Of a DNA stretch of 24,760 nt, positions 15,335 to 22,393 are shown piece after piece. The notes under the pieces were generated by a model. It was not told where the DNA came from, did not search any database, and worked only from the letters and a program-made list of their open reading frames with translations. The stretch comes from Actinomycetes bacterium (GTDB lineage: Bacteria; Actinomycetota; Coriobacteriia; Coriobacteriales; Eggerthellaceae), in assembly GCA_023403475.1 (NCBI GenBank), contig JAEYEL010000007.1, positions 1-24,760 on the forward strand, written 5' to 3'. The first letter of the stretch is position 1; each line of letters starts with the position of its first letter. The translations under genes were made by a program, and so were the position numbers.

Positions 15335-16900
15335 TTGCAGAAAGGATACACCGTGATAGAAACCGCAAAAGATATCAAGCTCAACGTTCTGCCCTTGGAA
15401 CTGTTCTGCGAGCATCTTTATTACTACGAAGGACCTTGCCGCTTCGGCAGCGGAGACGCCTTGAAACCGGGCTATGACGAAGTCGCATTCGCGAAGCGCG
15501 CAAAAGGGTTCGTCGAAAGCATCAAGGAAAACGTTCCTGAGGGCGTTAACGTGATGGATCCGGTACTGTTCCACCGCACCGACGATTGGGACGAGCCTGA
15601 AGAGCAGTGGCGCGCCATGGAAAAAGCCGTGAATGCCGCAGACGTCGTAGTGCCCATGGCCGGCGCCGGCGTACAGGATCTCGGACTGAAATTTGCCATG
15701 CGCTTCAAGAAAACCATGTGCTACTGCCCCGCTTCCGGCCAGTTCAACGTGCCAGACGTGCCAGCTGGCATTGCCGCGCGCGATTTGGGCGTCGAGTGCT
15801 ATTCGGAATATCGCTGGGAGGATTTCAAACTGCGCATGATTGCCCTCCGCGGTAAGAAAATCTTGGCAAACACCAAGTATCTGCTGGTCACTCGCTTCGA
15901 TGCGACGACCTCGGTCAGCCGCCCCGATTCGTTCACCAGCCTTGACAATGTCACTCGCCGCCTAGGCACGCGCTTCCATGTGGTCAACCTGCATGAATTC
16001 ATGGACTGTATGAAGCCGGCAACCCCCGAAGGCAACTACACCACTCCCGGCCGCAAGACTCCCAATGTCGACGAGGAAGACCTTAAGCGGGCAAACGAAC
16101 TGTGCGACGAACTTATAAACGGCGCCGAAAACTGCAGCATGTCCCGCGAGCTCATGCTTCCCTCCGTTATCGCCTTCATCGCCACGCGCAAGTTCATGAA
16201 CCGCTTCGACTGCAACGCGTTCTCCATACCCTGTCCTGACATGTGCTCCACGCGCCGCATCAACAAGGAAAAGTTCACGATGTGCCTGACCCATGCGCTC
16301 AACATGGAATCCGGCATTCCTTCCGCCTGCGAATACGACCTGCCCGCAGCGCTTTCACAGCAGGCCCTCATCGCGGTTTCGGGCCATTCCCCCTATATGG
16401 GCAACACCTGCCCCATCCCGATGATCGACGGCGAGTTCAAGCAGGTCTTCGGCGCTACCAAAGAACAGCTTGCTGAACTGGCGAAAAACCCGGCCAACGC
16501 CGAGCATCTGTGGATGACCCAGCATTCCGTCGCCCATAGGCATCTGCCTGACCCGAACGAGAACGCACCTTACGGCATCGCGCCGTTCGCTTACGACCAG
16601 AAGTTCGGTGCCACGATGCGCTACGACTTCTCACGCGATGCGGGCAAGACCATCACGCTCTGCAAGTTCTCTCCCGATGTGGGGAAAATGCTCATCGGCA
16701 AGGGCGAGATCGTTGAAAGCAGCGGTCAAGACAGGGAAAATTGCACGCAGCTGGTGTTCTATCGCCTGAACGACTCGCTCAAAGCGCACCGCGCCCAGTG
16801 CCAAGTGGGTATTCATGTTGCCTTGGTGTACGGCGACTACACTAAAGAGCTCATCGCGCTCGCCGACGCAATTGGTGTCGAGCCCTTAATCGTTGACTAG
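15335..16900 (+). CDS. L-fucose/L-arabinose isomerase-fold protein, copy 2
   Basis: A 521-aa paralogue of the preceding protein, with YEGPCRFGSGD at 31-41, IPCPDMCSTRR, SACEYD with E333 and D335, TMRYDFSRDAGKTITLCKFSPD and QVGIHVALVYGD with H494. The candidate metal ligands are therefore kept in both copies. The start is uncertain: TTG at 15335 follows AGGAG at seven bases, while GTG at 15353 has AAAGGA at a similar distance and gives an N-terminus closer to copy 1. The two copies are separated by 99 bp with no terminator and are probably co-transcribed. They may form a hetero-oligomer, since a plain duplication of a homo-oligomeric isomerase would give no clear benefit. Substrate unknown. 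Confidence 0.8.
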   Translation: MQKGYTVIETAKDIKLNVLPLELFCEHLYYYEGPCRFGSGDALKPGYDEVAFAKRAKGFVESIKENVPEGVNVMDPVLFHRTDDWDEPEEQWRAMEKAVNAADVVVPMAGAGVQDLGLKFAMRFKKTMCYCPASGQFNVPDVPAGIAARDLGVECYSEYRWEDFKLRMIALRGKKILANTKYLLVTRFDATTSVSRPDSFTSLDNVTRRLGTRFHVVNLHEFMDCMKPATPEGNYTTPGRKTPNVDEEDLKRANELCDELINGAENCSMSRELMLPSVIAFIATRKFMNRFDCNAFSIPCPDMCSTRRINKEKFTMCLTHALNMESGIPSACEYDLPAALSQQALIAVSGHSPYMGNTCPIPMIDGEFKQVFGATKEQLAELAKNPANAEHLWMTQHSVAHRHLPDPNENAPYGIAPFAYDQKFGATMRYDFSRDAGKTITLCKFSPDVGKMLIGKGEIVESSGQDRENCTQLVFYRLNDSLKAHRAQCQVGIHVALVYGDYTKELIALADAIGVEPLIVD

Positions 16901-16942
16901 GACGAACTGCAAAGACGATTACGAGAAAGCGGAAGGTTCACC

Positions 16943-17365
16943 ATGTCGCGAGAAAGCATTCTGAAAAAGGAGGCGGAGGCGGAGGCGGAAATCGATCTCA
17001 TCTTGGGCACGCCGAACCTCACTTATTCCTTCTTTCTGGAGCATTTGCGCGCCTTCGTGATGAAGAAGTTCGCATTGACGGACTCCGACTTGGAAGAGAC
17101 GGAGAATCTGGACGATTTAGCCAAGATCAGCTTGGGAAAAGCACTGAAGGTCTCTAAGGATCTGGTAGCCGACTACGAGGCGGGAGAGAACTGCGAAGGA
17201 GCCACTTCGTCCGATGTGAAAAGGACTCTTCTGCTCGTAAAAATACAAAAGTCGCTTTCCGTTCGACTTTCGCTGCAGGATTTGATGGGAATAACAACTA
17301 TAGAAGACGCAGCCAAAGCCATCTGGCCCTATTATCTTGGTCGCGCGCAACACCACCAAGGGTAG
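16943..17365 (+). CDS. Small protein A' of the fucose-isomerase-like cluster, paralogue of the 134-aa protein
   Basis: A 140-aa protein homologous to the one at 13216-13620. Shared parts are RAFV, the cysteine-led block CEGATSSDVKRTLLLVKIQK, and SLQDLMGITTIEDAAKAI, which resembles the last two helices of an acyl carrier protein. The residue at the carrier-serine position aligns to S or D here and A or L in the paralogue, so a pantetheine arm is unlikely. Near the N-terminus a perfect hexamer repeat (GGAGGC three times plus GGA, 16969-16989) encodes alternating Glu-Ala. The ATG follows GGAAGG. It is the last gene of the unit, 42 bp after copy 2 and before a strong terminator. Function unknown. 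Confidence 0.75.
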   Translation: MSRESILKKEAEAEAEIDLILGTPNLTYSFFLEHLRAFVMKKFALTDSDLEETENLDDLAKISLGKALKVSKDLVADYEAGENCEGATSSDVKRTLLLVKIQKSLSVRLSLQDLMGITTIEDAAKAIWPYYLGRAQHHQG

Positions 17366-17394
17366 CAAAGAGCAACTCCTGCCCACTCCTACCA

Positions 17395-17431
17395 AGGCGC
17401 GGCGTTTCCGCATTCGCGAAACGCCGCGCCT
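17395..17431 (+). terminator. Intrinsic terminator of the fucose-isomerase-like cluster
   Basis: A perfect 14-bp stem, AGGCGCGGCGTTTC with GAAACGCCGCGCCT, and a 9-base loop start 29 bases after the last gene of the cluster. The following sequence is CT-rich rather than a pure T-run. The strength of the stem makes termination likely. Confidence 0.78.
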
Positions 17432-17573
17432 CTCTCTGTCGCCTCCGCGCGGCCATGCGCGAGGCCAAGAGACAATGCGGCCATATGGACGCACCGCACG
17501 GGAGCACGACACCGAAGCATCACGGCTTCTCCACTTTTCACCGGCGCGACAGGCGGAAGCTTGCGCGAGCTGG

Positions 17574-17579
17574 TAATAT
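17574..17579 (+). promoter_or_regulatory. Extended -10 box, possible leaderless promoter of the DHA2 transporter
   Basis: TGGTAATAT (17571-17579) fits an extended -10 element (TGn plus TAATAT). Its expected start point is at 17586-17587, which is the A of the ATG chosen for the transporter. No Shine-Dalgarno element precedes any nearby start codon, which fits a leaderless transcript. Confidence 0.45.
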
Positions 17580-17586
17580 GGTGCGA

Positions 17587-19179
17587 ATGACCGAAGGCGT
17601 GAACATACCAAAAGATGCGGTACCTCCTTCTGCCGAAAAACCGCAGGAGGGCGCACCGTCTTCGCGCGGAGGTGCAAGCGAACCCCGGCACACAAGCGAG
17701 CCCCGACACGCAAGCGAACCCCGACGCGCAAGCAGCGCGAAGAAACCCTTGGAAGAAGGGTCACGCCCGAAACGCGCCGCCCAGCGCGACGGACTGCCGA
17801 AGCGCGAGCGCGTGAAGGTGCTCGCCATCATGGTCTCGGGCACCACGGCGGCCTGCATCTCGCAGAGCATGATGATAGCCGCACTGCCCACCATCATGCA
17901 CGAGTACGCCGTCGATGCGTCGCTCGGTCAGCTGCTCACCACCGGCTACATTTTCACGCTCGGCCTCATATCGGCCATGACGGCATACCTTATGAACCGC
18001 GTGAACTCGAAAAAGCTGTTCCTCGCCGCCATGGGGTGTTTCGTCATCGGTTGTGCCGCCGCGCTTGTCGCCCCGAACTACCTGCTGCTTTTGGCCGCGC
18101 GCCTTTTGCAGGCAGGGGGCGCGGGCATCGCGCTGCCGCTCATCCAGCTGGTCGCCTTGAACGTGTACCCGAAAAGCCAGTACGGACGCGCCATGAGCAT
18201 CGTGGGGCTCATCATCGGATTCGCCCCGGCCATAGGCCCCACTATAAGCGGATTCCTCATCGATCTATGGGGTTGGCGCTCGGTGTTCGTGGTGCTAGGG
18301 GCCATCACGCTCGTCGTTATGGCGGCAACGGCGCTCTTCCTTGACGATGTGGTGAGACGCCCTGAGGCGCACGAGCACTTCGACCCCGCTTCCGCGCTGC
18401 TCTACACAACGGGCTTCGTGGCCGTCATGGCGGGCACGACGGCGCTCATGTCGAAGGACGCCTCCAACCTGGCGGCGCTTGTTCCCTGTGCGGCGGGCTT
18501 CATAGCGCTCGTCGTGTTCGTTCGGCGCGAGCTGCGCGTTCCCAATCCACTGCTCAAGCTTTCGTGCTTTCGGGATCGCACATTCACGGTCTCGACGCTC
18601 ATGGTGGTTCTGTCGCACATCATGTTCATGGCGCCTTCCATTATGGTGCCCTTGTTCGTGCAGGACATCCAAGGGCAAAGCGCCACCGTATCCGGCCTCA
18701 CCATTCTGCCCGGCGCCATCATGACAGGCGTCATGAACCCCGTAACCGGCCGCTACCTTGACAGGCACGGGCCGTTTCCCCTGCTCGCCATGGGCGGGCT
18801 GCTCGTCTTCGCCGGAACCGTGGCGTTCGCGGTCATCGATGCGAGCGTACCCGAGTGGATAGTCACCGTCATCTACGGCGTGCGCGCGACCGGCATCGCC
18901 TGCATCATGATGCCCATGACCGCGCACGCTTGCTCGACTTTGGCCGAAGAGGACTTGGCGCAGGCCACAGCCATCATCACGTCGGCGCGGCAGCTGATCG
19001 GCTCGCTTTCTTCGTCGGTGCTCATAGCCGTCATGGCACTGGCCGCCGCAAACGACCTGGGGGTCGATCTGTTCGGCTTCCACGTAAGCTTCTGGGCGCA
19101 AGCCGCCGTATGCGCAGTGGGCATCGGCATCGGCGTGGCGCTGCTGCCACGCAAGCACGGGAAGGCTTCGAGAAAATAG
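17587..19179 (+). CDS. DHA2-type MFS multidrug exporter (EmrB/QacA-like)
   Basis: A 530-aa transporter with about 14 hydrophobic helices after a 75-residue hydrophilic N-terminal extension. GFAPAIGPTISG matches antiporter motif C of drug:proton exporters, and the segment ending LMNRVNSKKLF matches motif A. The fold and length fit the DHA2 family, which exports toxic compounds across the inner membrane using the proton gradient. The extension contains three 18-base repeats (17674-17727) encoding ASEPRH-like units and many Arg, Lys, Ser and Pro residues. Start choice is uncertain: 17587 fits a leaderless transcript, 17578 is the next ATG upstream, and neither has a ribosome site. It is a single gene between the terminator at 17431 and the helicase. 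Confidence 0.88.
   Translation: MTEGVNIPKDAVPPSAEKPQEGAPSSRGGASEPRHTSEPRHASEPRRASSAKKPLEEGSRPKRAAQRDGLPKRERVKVLAIMVSGTTAACISQSMMIAALPTIMHEYAVDASLGQLLTTGYIFTLGLISAMTAYLMNRVNSKKLFLAAMGCFVIGCAAALVAPNYLLLLAARLLQAGGAGIALPLIQLVALNVYPKSQYGRAMSIVGLIIGFAPAIGPTISGFLIDLWGWRSVFVVLGAITLVVMAATALFLDDVVRRPEAHEHFDPASALLYTTGFVAVMAGTTALMSKDASNLAALVPCAAGFIALVVFVRRELRVPNPLLKLSCFRDRTFTVSTLMVVLSHIMFMAPSIMVPLFVQDIQGQSATVSGLTILPGAIMTGVMNPVTGRYLDRHGPFPLLAMGGLLVFAGTVAFAVIDASVPEWIVTVIYGVRATGIACIMMPMTAHACSTLAEEDLAQATAIITSARQLIGSLSSSVLIAVMALAAANDLGVDLFGFHVSFWAQAAVCAVGIGIGVALLPRKHGKASRK
17674..17727 (+). repeat. Three 18-base tandem repeats in the transporter N-terminal extension
   Basis: Three units encode ASEPRH, TSEPRH and ASEPRR, followed by ASS. 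They keep the reading frame, so copy-number changes would alter only the length of the hydrophilic extension. Confidence 0.8.
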
Positions 19180-19229
19180 ATTATCCACCCAAACCCCGCA
19201 TCGTTTGCGCACCCGCACGGCAAATCCGC

Positions 19230-19235
19230 TACAAT
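19230..19235 (+). promoter_or_regulatory. Probable -10 box for the HelD-like gene
   Basis: TACAAT lies 53 bases before the chosen GTG start in the context ATCCGCTACAATG. TTGCGC lies upstream at a slightly long spacing (19 bases). The context closely matches that of the TATAAT box at 10395. Confidence 0.5.
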
Positions 19236-19288
19236 GCACGAAGCGTTTCCGCAGACGGATTCGCGCCGCGAAGATTTTAGGAGCGCAT

Positions 19289-21658
19289 GTGCAAGCAGAC
19301 GACGGACAAAACGCCGACCCCGTGTTCCAGCAGGAGCAGGAACATCTAAGCGCAACGTATGCCACGCTGCAACGGCTCGGGCGCAATCTTGCGCGCCAGA
19401 TGGAGAAAGCCGCACGCGAGGCGGCGGCAGACAAGAAGTCGATGGCCGAAGAGCTTGCCCCCAACTTCGCCACCTACGCCGACGCCATGGAGACCTACGC
19501 GGACTTCGCCGCCATGAACCGCGTCATCGACGGCTACAATCTTGCGCACGACGCGCATGCCGAAGAGCTGGGCAAGGTGCAGCTTCTGCTCAAACAACCC
19601 TATTTCGCGAAGGTGGTCTTGCAGTTCAAGCCCGACGAGCCCGCCAAAAAGCTCTATATAGGCAACGCCGGCATCGCCGACGAATCGTATCGCCGCATTG
19701 TGGTGGACTGGCGCTCCCCTGTTGCCGAGGTGTACTACAATCAGGACATGGGAGCTACGTCGTATTGCGCGAACGGGCGCGTCATCAATGTCGACCTGAA
19801 GCTTCGGCGCCAGTTCGACATCGAAGAGAACCGCCTGAACGCCTACTTCGACACGAACGTGGCTATTCAGGATTCGCTCTTGCTTGCCTCGCTTACACGT
19901 GATCGCACTGCGCATATGCAGGCCATCACCGCGACCATCCAGAAAGAGCAGAACGTCGTCGTGCGCCATGCCGATGTGGGCGCACTGCTCGTTTCCGGCA
20001 TTGCGGGAAGCGGCAAGACGAGCGTCCTTTTGCAGCGCATAGCATACCTGTTCTACCAAAACCGCGAAAGCCTCGACGCGCGCGAGGTGTTCCTCGTCAC
20101 GCCGAACCCGGTGTTTCGCAGCTACATCGAAGGAGTGCTGCCCGACTTAGGCGAGGCGAACCCTCGCATCCTCACATGGGACGAGTTCGCCTGCGACCTG
20201 CTGCCGAAAGGCCAAGGCGCAGGGGCCGCCAGCACCGATCTTGCGGTTTTCGATCGCATCGACGAAGTGGTCGCTACCTGCGCGTTCGAGTTCGAACCTG
20301 GCGATTTCCGCGATGTGATCTGCAACGAGGTGCGATTCATCACCGCCGACCAGGTGCGCAAAGTCTCCGAAAAGTTCCGCCACGCACCGGCAGGTCCTCA
20401 CCGCACAGCGCTTATGCGCGAAGAGCTTTTTGCACGCCTTGAGGCCCGCCTCGCGCAGATGGCCGGTACCGAAAGGGCAGCAGACGAGCTTTCCGCCCTT
20501 GGCATCGACGAGCAGCTGCGCATCTTCCATGAGACCATCGCGCCGCAAACCGAACAGGAGGAGCGCGCGCTTGCCCTGCGCTACCTGCGCGACCGCTATG
20601 CGGACGCGTTTGCGGCCATCGAACATGACGACTGGCTGCGCATCGATCGCATCGGAATGCGGCTTCTGGACGTGCCCGGATTGGCGCCGCTCGAATGGCT
20701 CTACCTCAAAATGGCTCTCACCGGCCTTTCCGACCCAAGCGCCAAATACGTCATGATAGACGAGGTGCAAGACTACACCGCCGCACAGCTCGCCGTGTTC
20801 GCACGCTACTTCCGCCGCGCACATTTCCTGCTTCTGGGCGACCCGAACCAAGCCATCGTGCAGAGGACCGCTTCCGCAGATGAAATGCGCGCCGTTTTCC
20901 GCACGGCATGCGGAAGCTTGGAGGAATGCCGGCTTATGACCAGTTACCGCTCCACCCCCGAAATAACCAACTTGTTCGCCAGCCTGCTCGACGATACGGA
21001 ACGACCGCATGTTTCCGCCGTTCAGCGCGCGGAAACGCCCCCGATTGTGATAGAGTGCCACACAGACGAGGAATGGACGACCGCTTTGCGCGATGCCGTC
21101 GCGAAGGCGCAGGGACTCACAGCGATTATCGTTGCGCACAAACGCGCCGCAAAGCTCCTTATGCAGGCACTTGGGGATGCGGCTCAGAAAGCAGAATCGG
21201 ACGTTTCGGAAGCCCCAGACGCTCCAGACCCTTTGAATGCCTTAGATGCCCCGAATGCCTCGCGTTGTTCATGTTCCGCAGGCGCCTCACGTGATCGGAA
21301 TTCTCCGAACACCCCAGATACCCCGGGCGCCTCCCGCATTTCAAGCGCTTCCGATATCCCAATATCCCCAAATGCGGCCCACATTTTGAACAGGTCGAAC
21401 CTTTCGAGCGTTGCTTTTATCGACGAGGGCGACGAACTTCCCCCGTCCGGCGTCGTGCTCATCACGCTCAAATTGGCAAAGGGACTGGAATTCGACCACG
21501 TCATCGTGCCCGATGCCTCCGTGCGCACGTTCCCGAAAAACGACTTGGCGCGTCGCCGCCTCTACACCACCCTATCCCGTGCCACCCGTCGAATCACCCT
21601 TCTTGCGCAAGGCGAACTTACCCCGCTCCTCACGAAATGGCGAAGCGAAAACCGTTAA
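19289..21658 (+). CDS. HelD-like superfamily 1 helicase (UvrD/Rep type)
   Basis: A 789-aa ATPase. An N-terminal coiled-coil-rich segment is followed by WRSPVAEVYY and the HelD-type domain, Walker A GIAGSGKT (237-244), motif II VMIDEVQD, motif III LLLGDPNQAI, motif IV-like MTSYRSTPEI and the C-terminal KGLEFDHVIVPD and LYTTLSRA motifs. This matches HelD, which dislodges stalled RNA polymerase in Gram-positive bacteria, and DNA helicase IV. The in-frame GTG at 19289 follows AGGAG, giving the start; the frame runs further upstream to 19205 without a ribosome site. Between motifs, about residues 630-705 form a low-complexity Asp/Ala/Pro/Asn/Ser insert unlike the rest. Likely role: transcription-complex recycling or DNA repair in the cytoplasm. 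Confidence 0.9.
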   Translation: MQADDGQNADPVFQQEQEHLSATYATLQRLGRNLARQMEKAAREAAADKKSMAEELAPNFATYADAMETYADFAAMNRVIDGYNLAHDAHAEELGKVQLLLKQPYFAKVVLQFKPDEPAKKLYIGNAGIADESYRRIVVDWRSPVAEVYYNQDMGATSYCANGRVINVDLKLRRQFDIEENRLNAYFDTNVAIQDSLLLASLTRDRTAHMQAITATIQKEQNVVVRHADVGALLVSGIAGSGKTSVLLQRIAYLFYQNRESLDAREVFLVTPNPVFRSYIEGVLPDLGEANPRILTWDEFACDLLPKGQGAGAASTDLAVFDRIDEVVATCAFEFEPGDFRDVICNEVRFITADQVRKVSEKFRHAPAGPHRTALMREELFARLEARLAQMAGTERAADELSALGIDEQLRIFHETIAPQTEQEERALALRYLRDRYADAFAAIEHDDWLRIDRIGMRLLDVPGLAPLEWLYLKMALTGLSDPSAKYVMIDEVQDYTAAQLAVFARYFRRAHFLLLGDPNQAIVQRTASADEMRAVFRTACGSLEECRLMTSYRSTPEITNLFASLLDDTERPHVSAVQRAETPPIVIECHTDEEWTTALRDAVAKAQGLTAIIVAHKRAAKLLMQALGDAAQKAESDVSEAPDAPDPLNALDAPNASRCSCSAGASRDRNSPNTPDTPGASRISSASDIPISPNAAHILNRSNLSSVAFIDEGDELPPSGVVLITLKLAKGLEFDHVIVPDASVRTFPKNDLARRRLYTTLSRATRRITLLAQGELTPLLTKWRSENR

Positions 21659-21829
21659 GCAGATCAACCGAGCGCGCGAACGAGCGAGCAGGCCGAGCGA
21701 AGTAGCCGAGCGTTGGGCCGAACACTCGGAAACCCTTCCGACCCCTTCGCTTCGCCGGCAATAGCCCCATGGCCCCCATTGCCGACATCGCCACGTTCAA
21801 GAAATCCGCGATTTCCAACTCCTTCGCTC

Positions 21830-21995
21830 CTCCAGAGGAAGCCTAGCTTCTCCAGAAAACCAATCACATCAGGAAATCTCACCTCGCTAGGGAAGCCCCA
21901 CCCCGTTAGGAGTCCCGTCCCATCAAGAAGCTCTATCCCAGTTGGGAAATCCGTTCCGACAAGAGATCCATCCCGTCAAGGAAACCTCGAAGCGC
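21830..21995. repeat. Degenerate tandem repeat, period about 18-19 bp
   Basis: Eight or nine imperfect units can be laid out, each with a GGAA/GGGA-like core followed by a C-rich stretch, for example TTAGGAGTCCCGTCCCAT, then CAAGAAGCTCTATCCCAG, then TTGGGAAATCCGTTCCGAC. Stop codons occur in the frames read through it, so it does not encode a repeat protein now. The units are too diverged for a recent expansion. Confidence 0.6.
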
Positions 21996-22021
21996 ACCGA
22001 TTCTGCCTTGTTGAAAATTTT

Positions 22022-22167
22022 TTGGTGAAATAGATCTACTTATGCACGGGTCTCGGCGGAAAATCAATGCATAAGCGCCCTTTTTCAGCCATTTCTTCCC
22101 GCGATCCGTACATAAGGGGGGTCATTTCACCAATTTCTTCCGCGCAGCGAGGTTCGTGGCTGAAATA
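22022..22167. repeat. Cluster of interleaved inverted repeats
   Basis: Three exact inverted pairs overlap here. CTTATGCA (22039-22046) pairs with TGCATAAG (22068-22075). TTGGTGAAAT (22022-22031) pairs with ATTTCACCAA (22124-22133). TTTCAGCC (22083-22090) pairs with GGCTGAAA (22159-22166). The last two are interleaved, as in a pseudoknot. CGCCCTTTTT follows the first stem on the plus strand, so that stem could also act as a terminator. Confidence 0.55.
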
Positions 22168-22197
22168 CCCCCGATATGCACGGAACGGCACGCGGCG

Positions 22198-22294
22198 GGC
22201 GGCCAGCCGGAAACACGCAGCGCACGGCGGGGGGCAAACGGGCAGCCGGGGGCGCACGGCGGCGGCCAGCCGGGAACACGCAGCGCACGGCGGG
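22198..22294. repeat. 34-bp direct repeat, 63-bp spacing, with a partial middle copy
   Basis: The sequence at 22198-22231 recurs at 22261-22294 with one mismatch (an A becomes G at the fourteenth base). The segment between them carries a shorter related piece with GGCAGCCGG and GCGCACGGCGG. The block is extremely GC-rich. Confidence 0.8.
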
Positions 22295-22355
22295 CCAGAA
22301 ACGAGCAGAGAACAGCCAACGGAGAACGCCCGCGCCAAGGGGAGCGCGGGTTCCT

Positions 22356-22392
22356 CATCGCACCATGGCGGCAGCATCGCACCATGGCGGCA
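22356..22392. repeat. Tandem pair of an 18-bp word at 19-bp period
   Basis: CATCGCACCATGGCGGCA occurs at 22356-22373 and again, exactly, at 22375-22392. The second copy ends two bases before the stop codon of the DUF559-like gene. Confidence 0.85.
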
Positions 22393-22393
22393 T

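Larger units (their letters stand above)
21659..22393. other. 735-bp gene-free region rich in repeats
   Basis: No convincing gene is seen between the helicase and the DUF559-like gene. Open frames here are short, repetitive and of skewed composition. The region contains a degenerate tandem repeat (about 21830-21995), a zone of interleaved inverted repeats (22022-22167), a 34-bp direct repeat (22198-22294) and a 19-bp tandem pair (22356-22392). It may be a decayed gene remnant plus repetitive elements. Confidence 0.65.

Noticed and set aside
14618..15574. 318-aa minus-strand open frame across both fucose-isomerase-like genes
   Set aside because: Crosses the intergenic gap and two genes with clear homology to each other; no own ribosome site.
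16969..16989. GGAGGC hexamer repeat at the start of the 140-aa protein as a phase-variation switch
   Set aside because: A six-base unit keeps the frame, so slippage would change only the number of Glu-Ala pairs.
22198..22294. CRISPR-like direct repeats
   Set aside because: Only two full copies, the spacer holds a partial copy, and no cas gene is in the window.
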